Part shown: positions 17,274-27,000 of the stretch, piece by piece
How the letters are laid out: every line of letters begins with the position of its first letter
How positions within the stretch are numbered: the stretch's first letter is position 1
Assembly: GCF_011087585.1 (NCBI RefSeq)
Contig: NZ_VJOT01000004.1
Span: 1 to 32,890, forward strand
Direction of reading: 5' to 3'
DNA: 32,890 nucleotides
Source of the DNA: Neochlamydia sp. AcF84
GTDB lineage: Bacteria > Chlamydiota > Chlamydiia > Chlamydiales > Parachlamydiaceae
Translations under genes and position numbers: made by a program
The notes under the pieces: generated by a model
The model's input: the letters and a program-made list of their open reading frames with translations, nothing else
What the model was told of the DNA's origin: nothing
The model's database searches: none

Positions 17274-17771
17274 TTACTTAGACTTTGTAACGCTTTCTTC
17301 CTTAGGAAGAGCAGCTTTACCTTCAGGTTCAATGGTTAAACTAAAAGAAGCTTGAACACCTTCTTTAAGCTTTACGCTAATTTTATGCACGCCGGTTACC
17401 TTAATAGCATGCTTGAGTTGAAGGCTACGTTTGTCCAAAGTGATTGACATCTGCTGTTCCAAAAGCTCAGCAATATCTCCAGTACTTACAGAACCATACA
17501 TATGTCCTTCATGATCTACCTTAACGATTGTAGTAATATTCTGACCTTCCAGCTTAGTGGCAAGCTCATCAGATTCTTGGCGATCAAGAGTCGCTTTTTT
17601 CTGACGTTCTTCTTGCAGACGAGCTTGCATGCGCAAAGCCTTCTTATCTGCAACAACTGCCATTCCTTGCGGCAGTAAGAAATTACGTGCGTAGCCTGGT
17701 TTAACCCCAACAATATCTCCACTACGCCCCAGCGCTTCGATGTCCTTGAGCAACAGCAATTTATTTGCCAT
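17274..17771 (-). CDS. rplI: 50S ribosomal protein L9
   Basis: A 165-residue L9. The N-terminal globular domain has the family signature with Leu-Gly-x-x-Gly-Asp and Val-Lys-Pro-Gly-Tyr-Ala-Arg-Asn-Phe-Leu-Leu-Pro (residues 14-34), a charged connecting helix (~41-75) and a C-terminal RNA-binding domain. It binds 23S rRNA near L1 and helps keep the reading frame. The last ~15 residues are a Lys/Glu-rich extension beyond the E. coli protein (149 residues). A strong GAGGAG stands 8 nt before the ATG. It is 18 bp downstream of rpsR, in the conserved rpsF-rpsR-rplI order. Confidence 0.97.
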   Translation of the reverse strand: MANKLLLLKDIEALGRSGDIVGVKPGYARNFLLPQGMAVVADKKALRMQARLQEERQKKATLDRQESDELATKLEGQNITTIVKVDHEGHMYGSVSTGDIAELLEQQMSITLDKRSLQLKHAIKVTGVHKISVKLKEGVQASFSLTIEPEGKAALPKEESVTKSK

Positions 17772-17789
17772 ATTTAGTTCTCCTCAATT

Positions 17790-18047
17790 TTAAACTTCTG
17801 CCACAAAAGGCAATAGGGCCATGTGACGTGCTCTTTTAATCGCGTTTGTCAGATGTTTCTGATAATATGCAGAAACGCCTGTAATGCGCCTTGGCAGTAT
17901 TTTACCTCTTTCGGTAATAAAGCGAGAGAGAGTATTAATATCTTTATAGTCGATATGTTTAATACCAGCAGCTATAAATGGACAACGCTTACGTTTCTTC
18001 GAACGGAAATCGCCTGGCTCAGAGAACCTTTGACCCATATTTCTCAT
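17790..18047 (-). CDS. rpsR: 30S ribosomal protein S18
   Basis: An 85-residue S18, a basic protein that pairs with S6 on the platform of the 30S subunit. The signature runs from Ile-Asp-Tyr-Lys-Asp to [15 protein letters not shown], followed by His-x-x-x-x-Ala-Ile-Lys-Arg-Ala-Arg. The upstream AGGAG, 8 nt from 18047, decides this ATG over the internal one at 18038. It lies 12 bp after rpsF and 18 bp before rplI, so all three are co-transcribed. Confidence 0.97.
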   Translation of the reverse strand: MRNMGQRFSEPGDFRSKKRKRCPFIAAGIKHIDYKDINTLSRFITERGKILPRRITGVSAYYQKHLTNAIKRARHMALLPFVAEV

Positions 18048-18059
18048 AATCTGTGCTCC

Positions 18060-18407
18060 TTATGCGCTTTCTTCCAATAAAGGTTTAAATTCAATTTTTT
18101 CCATAACTTTATCCGCTTGGAGTGTGATAAAGCGGACGAGGTCTTCGTTAAGATGATATTCCTGCCAAAGCTCAGAAATAGCGGCGGGAATTACTTCAAA
18201 ATAAATCACGAAATAGTGCCCTTCACGATGTCCATCAATTTCATAGGCCAGCCGGCGGCGACCCTGATCGTGAATTTTTAAAATCGACCCTTCACGCTCT
18301 GTAATTCCTTTTTGAATTCTATCGAGCGCTTTATGACGAGCATCATCACTTAAGGTAGCGCTGATGATATACATTCCTTCGTAAAGGTTCTTAGGTTTTT
18401 GACTCAT
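18060..18407 (-). CDS. rpsF: 30S ribosomal protein S6
   Basis: A 115-residue S6 with the ferredoxin-like fold typical of the family: a Tyr-Glu-Gly-Met-Tyr-Ile-Ile first strand, Gly-Arg-Arg-Arg-Leu-Ala-Tyr-Glu-Ile in the middle, and a His-Tyr-Phe-Val-Ile-Tyr-Phe strand. It forms a heterodimer with S18 on the 30S platform. AGGAG lies 7 nt upstream of the ATG. The order rpsF-rpsR-rplI is the widespread bacterial one except that ssb/priB is absent between rpsF and rpsR, as I recall for chlamydiae. Confidence 0.97.
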   Translation of the reverse strand: MSQKPKNLYEGMYIISATLSDDARHKALDRIQKGITEREGSILKIHDQGRRRLAYEIDGHREGHYFVIYFEVIPAAISELWQEYHLNEDLVRFITLQADKVMEKIEFKPLLEESA

Positions 18408-18448
18408 TGTTTTCTCCTGACCAGTATAAATTTAGGTCTTCCAAGCCT

Positions 18449-19021
18449 CTATTGAGGCTGTTTATTAACTGTTTTCATCACCTCAGTGATGCTTTCATTC
18501 ATTAGCTGCTTAAGTACATCAACAGCTTGCTTGATATAAGTGGGAAGAACTTTTTGCTCTTCAGGGGTGAAATTATCCAGCACATAGTCAGCTAGGCTAC
18601 CGCTTCCATGGTCTCCTATCCCCATCCTTAACCTAGTATACCTTTGCGTACCTAGATAGGCTTCTATGCTTTTTAAGCCATTGTGTCCACCAGCTCCCCC
18701 TTCTGTCCTTAGGCGCATGTGCCCATATGGTAATGCCACATCATCCACAATGACAACAAGGTTATCTGGTACTAACTTCACATAATCCATGTATCGACGC
18801 ACTGCTTGACCACTTCCATTCATATAAGTGGTGGGCATCAATAGATGTATTGTCGTTTCGTTCCAAGCAGTTTTAGCTATCCAACCCTGCAACTGAGGCT
18901 TTTCTTTAAAGGGCACTCCCAGGTTTAAAGCCCACTCTTGTAAAACCATAAATCCAATGTTGTGCCTTGTTAGCTCATATTTTTTACCTGGATTCCCTAG
19001 TCCTACAAAGAGGCGATGCAT
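18449..19021 (-). CDS. pth: Peptidyl-tRNA hydrolase
   Basis: A 190-residue Pth that recycles peptidyl-tRNA released during translation. All catalytic and binding residues are at the canonical positions: Asn10 and His20 in the N-terminal Gly-Leu-Gly-Asn-Pro-Gly ... Arg-His-Asn-Ile-Gly region, Asn68 (Thr-Tyr-Met-Asn-Gly-Ser-Gly), Asp93 (Val-Asp-Asp) and Asn114 (Gly-Gly-His-Asn-Gly). Numbering matches E. coli Pth exactly. It sits between rplY and rpsF, a location shared with chlamydiae and, for the rplY neighbour, with many bacteria. No clear ribosome binding site upstream, so translation may be coupled to rplY, 36 bp away. Confidence 0.97.
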   Translation of the reverse strand: MHRLFVGLGNPGKKYELTRHNIGFMVLQEWALNLGVPFKEKPQLQGWIAKTAWNETTIHLLMPTTYMNGSGQAVRRYMDYVKLVPDNLVVIVDDVALPYGHMRLRTEGGAGGHNGLKSIEAYLGTQRYTRLRMGIGDHGSGSLADYVLDNFTPEEQKVLPTYIKQAVDVLKQLMNESITEVMKTVNKQPQ

Positions 19022-19057
19022 GCTGAATGACTTACTATCCTTGTCTATTAAGAGTGA

Positions 19058-19621
19058 TTAACGTTTAACTATAGCTACTGCCACTTCGTTAAGATCAGCC
19101 AAAGGTCTAATGCTTTCAGGGATATTCAAATCGACCAAGCGACGAGTTTCTCGCTGATTCATATTCTTTATATCTAAAACAAAAGCGGAAGGTATATCTT
19201 TGGGCAAGCAGCGTACTTTTAAGTAGCGAATGACTTGACGTAAGACGCCCCCTAATTTAATGCCTACGCAATCTACTACCCCTGTGCATTCAATAGGCAC
19301 TTTTACATTGACTTGTACATCGTCTACCAATTCTTCAAAATCCAGATGAAGCACATCATATCTGGTTACATGATATTGGATCTCTTTGAGCAATGCGCGT
19401 CGTTCTTGGCCGTTTTCATCTACCAAGGTAAAAATATTTGTTGATAGCCGTCCTGGTTGAACTTGTCGACCGAGAGCATTAAACTCGCTGATGTTCAGCG
19501 CTATATTGTCTGCTTGTTCATTTCCACGCTTATAAATAATAGCAGGAACTTGACCTGCACGGCGAAGTTGCTTGGAGCTACTCTTCTTTCCTGCAGTTCT
19601 TTTAGTAACGTTTAGCTTCAT
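19058..19621 (-). CDS. rplY: 50S ribosomal protein L25 (long, Ctc/TL5 form)
   Basis: A 187-residue two-domain L25. The N-terminal 5S-rRNA-binding beta-barrel (~1-95) begins Arg-Thr-Ala-Gly-Lys and has Leu-Arg-Arg-Ala-Gly-Gln-Val-Pro-Ala-Ile-Ile-Tyr. The TL5 C-terminal beta-domain (~96-187) carries Val-Lys-Val-Pro-Ile-Glu-Cys-Thr-Gly and Gly-Gly-Val-Leu-Arg-Gln-Val. It replaces the short E. coli L25 and is the form called Ctc. The start is set by GGAGG 5 nt before the ATG. It lies 79 bp downstream of prs and 36 bp upstream of pth. Confidence 0.95.
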   Translation of the reverse strand: MKLNVTKRTAGKKSSSKQLRRAGQVPAIIYKRGNEQADNIALNISEFNALGRQVQPGRLSTNIFTLVDENGQERRALLKEIQYHVTRYDVLHLDFEELVDDVQVNVKVPIECTGVVDCVGIKLGGVLRQVIRYLKVRCLPKDIPSAFVLDIKNMNQRETRRLVDLNIPESIRPLADLNEVAVAIVKR

Positions 19622-19700
19622 GTAGCCTCCGATAGAATAAGAGTATTAAATTCAAAAGCATACTCTTTTTAAATATTGATTAAATTTTATGGATGTCTTC

Positions 19701-20627
19701 TTAAGTAGCGAGATTTAGTATAGCTCGAGCAAAGAGAGGCGCTGCAGAGGCAACATGCACATTTTTTGTGGTTTTTTCTGCAAGACCCTGGAAGGGGACA
19801 GTATTTGTCGTTATCAGTGCTTCAATACAACTTTGGTTGATAAGCGGTAGAGCTTCCCCTACAAACAAACCATGCGTCATAGACGCCCAAATTCTTTTAG
19901 CACCCTTCTCTCGGCACGCTTTCGCAGCTGATGTTAATGTTTCTCCTGTGGAGCACATATCATCAGCGAGAAGTACATCTTTTCCTTTAACATCACCTAT
20001 CACTTGTAAAGCTTCCACTTCACCAGCTTTAAGTCTTTGTTTATTAACAACAGCAAACCCAACATTTAGATGATTAGCATAATCACGCCCTAATTTGATG
20101 CTACCCACATCGGGTGTTACAACAACTAACTTATCAGTCTCAAATTTTCTGAAAGCTTTTACTAAAAGAGGCATGCACTGGAGGTTGATTACAGGGATAT
20201 CAAAAAACCCCTGCACTTGGCCTGCATGCAAATCTGCAGCAATTATGCAAGCAACACCCGCTTTTTGCAAAAGATCGGCGACAAGCTTAGCAGTAATAGG
20301 CACCTGCGGCTTATCCTGACGATCTTGCCGGCAATACCCATAATAAGGAATAACGGCTGTGATGCGGCGTGCTGAAGCTCTTTTCAGCGCGTCTACCATA
20401 ATCAAGAGCTCCATTAAATACTCATTGGGCGCAAAAGCTAATGACTGGATGACATACACATCTTTATTGCTAACATCCTCCAAAACTTCCAGAAAAATTT
20501 CCTGGTCAGGAAAACGTTGAATGCTAATCTTACCTAGCTTAACTTTTAAGTCTTTTGCTACTTCCTTGGATAGTTCAGGATGAGAAGTACCAGCAAAGAC
20601 TACAAAGTTAGGAGCTGTGGGTATCAT
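19701..20627 (-). CDS. prs: Ribose-phosphate pyrophosphokinase
   Basis: A 308-residue PRPP synthetase that makes phosphoribosyl pyrophosphate from ribose-5-P and ATP for nucleotide, His, Trp and NAD synthesis. Visible motifs: Phe-Pro-Asp-Gln-Glu (ATP site), Ile-Pro-Tyr-Tyr-Gly-Tyr-Cys-Arg-Gln-Asp-Arg (flexible loop), Ala-Asp-Leu-His-Ala-Gly-Gln-Val-Gln-Gly-Phe-Phe and the PRPP-binding loop Leu-Ala-Asp-Asp-Met-Cys-Ser-Thr-Gly-Glu-Thr-Leu. The order prs-rplY-pth is common in bacteria; pathogenic chlamydiae, which import nucleotides, have as far as I recall no prs between glgA and ctc. AGG precedes the ATG closely. The tRNA-Gln gene lies just upstream on the same strand. Confidence 0.95.
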   Translation of the reverse strand: MIPTAPNFVVFAGTSHPELSKEVAKDLKVKLGKISIQRFPDQEIFLEVLEDVSNKDVYVIQSLAFAPNEYLMELLIMVDALKRASARRITAVIPYYGYCRQDRQDKPQVPITAKLVADLLQKAGVACIIAADLHAGQVQGFFDIPVINLQCMPLLVKAFRKFETDKLVVVTPDVGSIKLGRDYANHLNVGFAVVNKQRLKAGEVEALQVIGDVKGKDVLLADDMCSTGETLTSAAKACREKGAKRIWASMTHGLFVGEALPLINQSCIEALITTNTVPFQGLAEKTTKNVHVASAAPLFARAILNLAT

Positions 20628-20653
20628 TTAACCTATTTATCTACTTACTAGAT

Positions 20654-20725
20654 TTGGGGTGGAAGGATTCGAACCTCCGCATGGCGGTACCAAAAACCGC
20701 TGCCTTACCGCTTGGCGACACCCCA
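20654..20725 (-). tRNA. tRNA-Gln (anticodon UUG)
   Basis: Read on the minus strand the 72 nt fold into a cloverleaf. A 7-bp acceptor stem starts TGGGGTG and pairs with CACCCCA. The D-arm has GCCAAGCGGTAAGGC, the anticodon stem is GCGGT/ACCGC with loop TTTTGGT (anticodon TTG at 34-36), and the T-arm carries the GGTTCGAATCC core. CCA is not encoded. It resembles bacterial glutamine tRNAs closely and lies 27 bp upstream of prs. Confidence 0.96.
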
Positions 20726-21277
20726 GTGCAATTACTGTTTAACGCGATAATCAAGTTTGATATGCTACAGGAATGGAAGATTTTTGGCAAATACCTTTTA
20801 GTTTTTTTATTTATTTTCTAGCTTCAAAGCCCTCTAACAGGTTCTCTTAAATTTTTATTTGCCGGTTTCAAAGTTTAAGTAGAGCTCTATAAGCTACCTT
20901 ACCCTTACGTCACATGCATGAGCAAGCATGATTATTCTCTTTCCTCTCCTTGAAAAAGCCTCCTCCAAGCCTTATTTAATCCATAAAAACGCCTAAGCTT
21001 TTTTTATTTATTTTCATTTGCCTAGCTTTTGTGCGATTGAGGGTTTACCACTCCTTAGTCAAAAAAACTATAGTAGAATCTGCAAAAAAATTTCCCTATT
21101 CTTCGTCTTCGTTCCAAAACTTCAAAACGTGAAAAAAATGTTATAGAGTAATCCTTTAATGATCAGATACAAAGGCTACATCAAAAGCTTTCAAGAGATT
21201 TTCTGTATTTTTTTTAGGCTTGTCCCTATGATGAGGAAAAAAATTTTAACTAGATAAAACGAGCCTCTTACACATTT
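20726..21277. other. Divergent gap between tRNA-Gln and glgA
   Basis: No gene seen in 550 bp. It must hold the promoter for the tRNA-prs-ribosomal protein unit (minus) and for glgA (plus). I tested several TTG-type -35 boxes against AT-rich -10 candidates on both strands and none had acceptable spacing. Confidence 0.4.
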
Positions 21278-22789
21278 ATGCATATTATCAATATTGCCTC
21301 TGAACTAGCTCCTATTGCCAAAGTTGGCGGGTTAGGAGATGTCTTACTAGGCTTAAGCAGAGAACTTTCATGGAAGGGACATGATATTGACCTTATCATT
21401 CCCAAATATGATTGCATGGATACAGAAAGCATCCGCGATTTTGCTATCTATAATGATTCTCTTCTCTCTTTCTATAAAGGAACTTGGCATCGCAATACCA
21501 TCTGGAAGGGATGGGTAGAAAATCTTAAAGTCTATTTCATTGAGCCTCATCATCCCGCCCATTTCTTTCACCGCGGTTGTTTTTATGGCTGCGAAGATGA
21601 TATGGAACGCTATCTTTATTTTTCACGAGCAGCTTTAGAGTTTATAGAAAAGGAAAGGCTATCTCCTCATATCATTCACTTACATGATTGGCAAACAGCT
21701 GTAATTGCCCCTCTCTATCATGAACTTTATCGACTTCAGGGCGCTAAAGAGGCTAAAATCGTTTTTACTATCCACAATATCGAATATCAAGGACATTGTT
21801 CGCGTAGTAATCTTGATAATATAGGATTAAAGGGTTCGCATTATCTTCTCCCAGACATAATGCAAGATGCTCAATATAAAGAGGCTATCAACCTAGTAAA
21901 AGGAGCGATCATTTATGCAGATCATATCACCACCGTCTCACCTAATTATGCAAAAGAAGTACTAACACCTCTAGGAGGGCGCGGTTTAGATAAAACATTA
22001 TCTAAATATCAAAGCAAATTTAAAGGTATTCTGAATGGGATTGATTATTCCTACTGGAATCCGGAGATCGATCGTTATCTTCCTACACATTATTCCTCTC
22101 GAGAAGCACCGGCAAGCAAAAAAGATCGCCATACGCTAGATAAAAAAGCTTACATAAAAAATTTCTTAAGAGAACGCTTATTTTTAGCCGAAGAACATCG
22201 TCCGATTGTAGGCTGTATTGCGCGTTTGGTTCCTCAAAAAGGCATCGAGCTTATTAAACACGCTCTTCATTATACTTTAGAAAAAAAAGGGCAATTTTTG
22301 TTACTAGGATCTAGCCCTATCGAGGGCATTAACGCCGAATTTCAACAGCTTAATCGCCATTTTCATGAGCACCCTCACGTACGCCTAATTTTACATCACA
22401 GCGAAGAACTGGCGCATCTGATCTATGCCGCTTCAGATATGTTTATTGTACCTTCTTTATTTGAACCCTGTGGCTTAACGCAGATGATTGCCCTTAAATA
22501 CGGGGCTATCCCTATTGTGCGTAAGACTGGAGGGTTAGCAGATACGATTTGGGATGTAGATTATTCTGGAAAAACTATTGAAAAAACAAATGGATATGTT
22601 TTCGAATACCCTGATGCTAAAGGAATTGAGTCAGCTTTAGATAGAGCTTTTGAATGTTGGTTTCATCATCCCGACCGCTGGCGCCAACTTATGATTCGTG
22701 CAATGAACACAGATTTCAGCTGGAATAGTCCTTCTGATGAATATTTAAACATCTATCAGAGCATCCTAACCACTGAAAAAAGAAGCTAA
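21278..22789 (+). CDS. glgA: Glycogen synthase (ADP-glucose)
   Basis: A GT5-family, GT-B-fold glycosyltransferase of 503 residues that elongates glycogen from ADP-glucose. The N-terminal Lys15-Val-Gly-Gly-Leu-Gly-Asp motif binds ADP-glucose. The His-Leu-His-Asp-Trp-Gln segment and Ile-His-Asn-Ile-Glu-Tyr-Gln-Gly are typical, Asn-Gly-Ile-Asp marks the interdomain region, and the C-terminal domain has Glu-Pro-Cys-Gly-Leu-Thr-Gln and Thr-Gly-Gly-Leu-Ala-Asp-Thr. The start has no good Shine-Dalgarno, but the N-terminus matches the family. Its position next to pgsA and divergent from the ctc/pth/rpsF cluster fits the chlamydial gene order I recall (CT797-CT804 region). Glycogen storage is also known in chlamydiae. 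Confidence 0.96.
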   Translation: MHIINIASELAPIAKVGGLGDVLLGLSRELSWKGHDIDLIIPKYDCMDTESIRDFAIYNDSLLSFYKGTWHRNTIWKGWVENLKVYFIEPHHPAHFFHRGCFYGCEDDMERYLYFSRAALEFIEKERLSPHIIHLHDWQTAVIAPLYHELYRLQGAKEAKIVFTIHNIEYQGHCSRSNLDNIGLKGSHYLLPDIMQDAQYKEAINLVKGAIIYADHITTVSPNYAKEVLTPLGGRGLDKTLSKYQSKFKGILNGIDYSYWNPEIDRYLPTHYSSREAPASKKDRHTLDKKAYIKNFLRERLFLAEEHRPIVGCIARLVPQKGIELIKHALHYTLEKKGQFLLLGSSPIEGINAEFQQLNRHFHEHPHVRLILHHSEELAHLIYAASDMFIVPSLFEPCGLTQMIALKYGAIPIVRKTGGLADTIWDVDYSGKTIEKTNGYVFEYPDAKGIESALDRAFECWFHHPDRWRQLMIRAMNTDFSWNSPSDEYLNIYQSILTTEKRS

Positions 22790-22897
22790 AAAACCCCCTT
22801 TATAAAGGGAAATTTACAAGTTGATCTTTTTTTAGAGAAAATAAATCTAAAGTTTTGTAAAAGTTAAGCTAAAATCCTTTAAATTGTAGGTCACTTC

Positions 22898-23500
22898 TTG
22901 AGTATAGCTAATTACTTTACCTTTATTCGCATTTTTATCAGCCCCATTTTTCTTTTAGTCTATCTTCACCATGATTATTTAGAAATTAATCCATCTGTTT
23001 TACCCTATGTTTTACTTTTTTTGCTGGGCGTTAGTGAATTATCAGATGCCTTTGATGGCTATTTGGCGCGCAAATATAACCAAGTAACCGATTTTGGAAA
23101 AATACTAGATCCTATGGCTGATAGCATTGCGCGTCTCTCTTACTTTTTAACATTTACCGCAGAGCCTGTCAGATTGCCCTTAGCTTTAATTTTTATCTTT
23201 GTCTATCGTGATTCTGTAGTTAGCACACTTCGAACCATTTGTGCACTTAAAGGGTTTGCTTTAGCAGCGCGTACCAGCGGGAAAATTAAAGCATGCATTC
23301 AAGCGATGGCTGCTTTAATTGTATTAATCCTTATGATTCCTCATTCCTTAGGCTATTTATCCAGCCCTGATCTACAATACATATGTACATGGGTGGTAGG
23401 TATAGCAGGAATTTATACTGCTTATTCTGGAGTAGACTATGTGTATGCCAATAGACAATACATTGCCAAGCTATTGTCATTGCACCCGGCTAAACCCTAA
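22898..23500 (+). CDS. pgsA: CDP-diacylglycerol-glycerol-3-phosphate 3-phosphatidyltransferase
   Basis: A 200-residue CDP-alcohol phosphotransferase with about five to six membrane helices; it makes phosphatidylglycerophosphate. The full catalytic signature Asp-x2-Asp-Gly-x2-Ala-Arg-x8-Gly-x3-Asp-x3-Asp is present from Ser-Asp-Ala-Phe-Asp-Gly to Asp-Pro-Met-Ala-Asp. I use the TTG at 22898, preceded by a weak TAGG. No ATG gives a complete first helix, and homologues start with Asn-Tyr/Leu-Thr-x-x-Arg shortly after. It is 108 bp downstream of glgA on the same strand and could share its transcript. PgsA rather than PssA is inferred from the helix pattern and the synteny. Confidence 0.9.
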   Translation: MSIANYFTFIRIFISPIFLLVYLHHDYLEINPSVLPYVLLFLLGVSELSDAFDGYLARKYNQVTDFGKILDPMADSIARLSYFLTFTAEPVRLPLALIFIFVYRDSVVSTLRTICALKGFALAARTSGKIKACIQAMAALIVLILMIPHSLGYLSSPDLQYICTWVVGIAGIYTAYSGVDYVYANRQYIAKLLSLHPAKP

Positions 23501-24049
23501 GCGCTCATTAATTCTTAGAAGATTACCCATCTGCTAGCCGTTCATACGTAAACCTAAGAGGACTATTAATGATCTTCAAGTGCTAGCGTTCCTCCCCGCT
23601 TTAATCATAAAGATCTTCAGAAAAAGAGAGTTTTTCCCACATTTTCTCCTTGTGATTAAAGGTCTAAATCATGACACCGACTAAAAAGGGTGAAAGATAG
23701 AAGGGTATCGCCAATCAATGAAACAAAATACTAGCCTTAAGAGGTTGCTCAACAAAATTGTCCATTCTTCAAGAAATCATACTTTTGCCTCTCTATTAAT
23801 GTAAGCAATCACTGGATAGGCTTAGGGTTTAAAGGTGATTTTACGAGTATCTGCAAAGGCAAAAATGCTTGCAAATACCTATCTTTTCTAATTACCGCAC
23901 TTTCTGATTTACATTATCTTTTTTAACATCATGATCTTAAATAGTCCCTCCCTGCGACTGCCTACTTTTTCCCCTCTATCTTAATCCTCCCCATTCGATT
24001 CGGTTTCTTTAGCCTCCACTCCTAGATGAATACAATACTGGATAATTAT
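23501..24049. other. Non-coding gap between pgsA and the giant TPR gene
   Basis: Convergent 3' ends meet here. I saw no tRNA, no terminator hairpin with a U-run and no supported ORF. Scattered short frames on the minus strand around 23740-23900 give peptide stretches that could be decayed coding DNA, but no family was recognisable. Confidence 0.4.
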
Positions 24050-27000
24050 TTAGCTTTGGGCATTACTACCTAACAATAATAAAAGTGTCTTGCATGTATT
24101 ATTTAACATAACTGCAGCAGGATGATTTTCACCCAAAATTTTAGTAAGAAGTTCACTGGCTTTAAAAGAACACTCAATCATGCGTTTTTGATTTCCTTGG
24201 AGAGTGTAGAGCTGTGCCAAGTTGGAATAAAGATTTGCCACCGTGTGAGAGCTTTCGCCAAAGAGGTTAAGATCAATGGTAAGGGCTTTTTCTGTATGCT
24301 CTATTGCTTTATTTAATTTTCCTTGGTTTTTATAGAGGTTGGCTAAATCTTTATAATCTCTCGAGACATCAAAATGGATTTCACCAAAAAGTTTGCGCTC
24401 AATGACGAGGGCTTTCTTGCTATATTTTATTGCTTGCTTTAAATTTCCTTGTTCTTGATAGAGTGTTCCCAGATTGTTATAAAGGCCTGCCATAGTAGGA
24501 CGATTTTCACCAAAAAGCTCAAACTCAATAGCAATCGCTTTCTTGATATACTCTGCCGCTATATCAAGTTTTCCTTGCATTTTAAAAATTTGCCCAAGAT
24601 TATTGAAGGCCCTTAACATATTAGGATGAATTTCACCAAAGATCTTGCGATCAATATCAAGCGCTTTCTTGGTAAGCTCTACCGCCTGCTCTAAATCGCC
24701 TTGTTTTTGGTAAATTGCTCCTAAATTATTGTAAATAATTGCCACACTAGGATGATTTTCACCAAACAGGGCAAGGTTGGTAGCAAGCGCTTTCTTACTG
24801 TAATCTGCCGCTTTATTAAACTTTCCTAGTTTTAAGTAGACAGTTGCCATATTATTATAAAAAATTGCCACTTGAGGATTAGCATTATCAAAAAGTCGAA
24901 GAGCCATCCTAAGGGTTTGCTTGCTATACTTAATAGCTTCCTTTAAGTTGCCTTGATCTTGATAGATAAGCCCTAAATTGTTATAGTCTCTTAATACATC
25001 GGGATGATTTTCACCAAAGATCTCGCGATCAATATCAAGCGCCTTATGAACATAACCTAAAGCCTTATCTAACTTTCCTTGTTCTTTATAAATTGTTCCT
25101 AGGTTATTGTAATCTCTGGCCACAGTAAAATGAACTTCACCGAATCTTTTGCGATCAATGGCTAAGGCTTTTAGTGTATGGCCAACAGCTTCATCTAAAT
25201 TTCCTTGGGCTTGACTAATTTGTCCCAAATTATTGTAAGTAATCGCGATACTTGGATGATTTTCCCCAAAAAGCTTAAAATTAATGATAAGCGCTTCAGT
25301 AATCAGCTCAGATGCTTTTTCTAAATTACCTTGTTCCTTGTAGATCATTCCCAAATTATTATAACGGCTTGCCACATTAGAATGAGTTTTCCCAAAAAGC
25401 TTAAGTTCAATGTTCAGCGCTAGATTGATATACTTAATGGCTTTCTCAAAATTTCCTTGTTTTTTGTGAATTTGCCCTAGATTATTGTAAAGGCATGCCA
25501 CTTGAGGATTCTTTTCACCAAAAAGTTTAAGGTCAATAGCAAGTGCCTTTTTAATATAATCAGTGGCCCAGCCAAAATAGCCTTGGTCTTGGTAGATAAG
25601 GCCCAAATTATTATAAAGTAGCGACACGCTAGTATGGTTTTCACCAAATAGATTAAGTCTAATAGCAAGCGCTTTCTCGGCATGCTCAGCCGACTCTTTT
25701 AGATTTCCTTGATGCTGGTAGATAAGCCCTAAGTTGGCATAATCATTTGCTACTTGAGGAGAATTTTCTCCAAAAAGCTTATGATTAATTATAAGTCCTT
25801 TCTTGGTATACTCAACTGCATTTTCTAACTCTCCTTGGTCTAAGCAGATCTGTCCCAGATTATTATGATATCTTGCTATTGAGGGACAATTTTCTCCAAA
25901 AAGTTTAAGATCGATTTCTAGAGCCTTATCAATATACTCAGCAGCTTGGTTCAAAATGTCTTGATCCTTGTAAATAAGTCCTAGGTTGTTATAAGTGGAG
26001 GCTACTATTGAATGATTTTGGCCAAAGATCTCAAGGATTATTTTGAGTGCTTTTTGGACTTTCTCCTCAGCCCGATCTAGAAATCCTTGAGCTTGATAGA
26101 GGGTGCCTAGATTACTGTAAAGTAACGCCACGCTAATATGATTTTCACCAAAAATTTTAGTATTAATGAGGAGCGCACGCTTAGTATATTCAATGGATTT
26201 TTTTAAAATTCCTTGTGTGCGATAGCAGATAGCTAGATTATTATAGAAAACTGCAACCAGACGATGATTCTCACCAAAAAGCTTAGAGCCTATAGTAAGA
26301 GCTTTCTCGATATAATCAACCGCCTTATCTAAGATTCCTTGTTCTTGGTAGATAAGCCCTAGATTGTTGTAGTTTCTTACTACATGAGGATGATTCTCAC
26401 CAAAGAGCTTAAGATCAATTTCTAGCGCTTCCTGGGTGTACTCAGCAGCTAACTCTAATTTCCCTTGAGATTTATAGATAAGTCCTAGGGCGCTGAAAGC
26501 ATTGGAATTTTGTGGGTTATTTTTTTTTGCTAAGAAATACAAATTTTCGGCTTCCTCAAATTGAAAAAGCCTTCGAGCTATATCACCTCGGGTTTCGGGG
26601 GAGCCATCATCTAAATTAGAAAATTCAAAATCGTCTTCATTGCTTAATAAAAAAGCTTTGAAGGCTTTATAAAAAGGAATAAAGACTTGATAAATTTCTC
26701 TAACTTTTTTTAAAGCTTCTGGCTCTAAAGCAAATTGTTTTTTAATAAGAGCAGAATCATCAAATCTGAAAGGCCTAGTCAGAGGATTCATCATTTCATT
26801 CTGTTTTTTATAATGAGCATAAGTTTTAAGGCGCATAAATAAAGCTATACTCATCCATTCCTTTAATTTTTCAGCAGCATTCCCCTTTAAAGTGCTTTGC
26901 TTTTCCAACTGATCGATTCTAGTAAATGTATCTGAGGCGTTTACTTTTTTAATAAGAGCTATTCTATCTAATGCTAAATGAGGGAAGCGGTAAAAATCAT

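Noticed and set aside
19640-19672. 8-bp inverted repeat between prs and rplY
   Set aside because: The T-run is on the plus side, where no gene ends; the minus-strand operon reads through it, so it is not called a terminator.
22790-22825. CCCTTTATAAAGGG palindrome after glgA as a terminator
   Set aside because: Almost no loop and no T-run directly after it; pgsA follows on the same strand.
25477-25683. Alternative-frame ORF inside the TPR array
   Set aside because: Caused by the repeated sequence read in another frame of the same strand.
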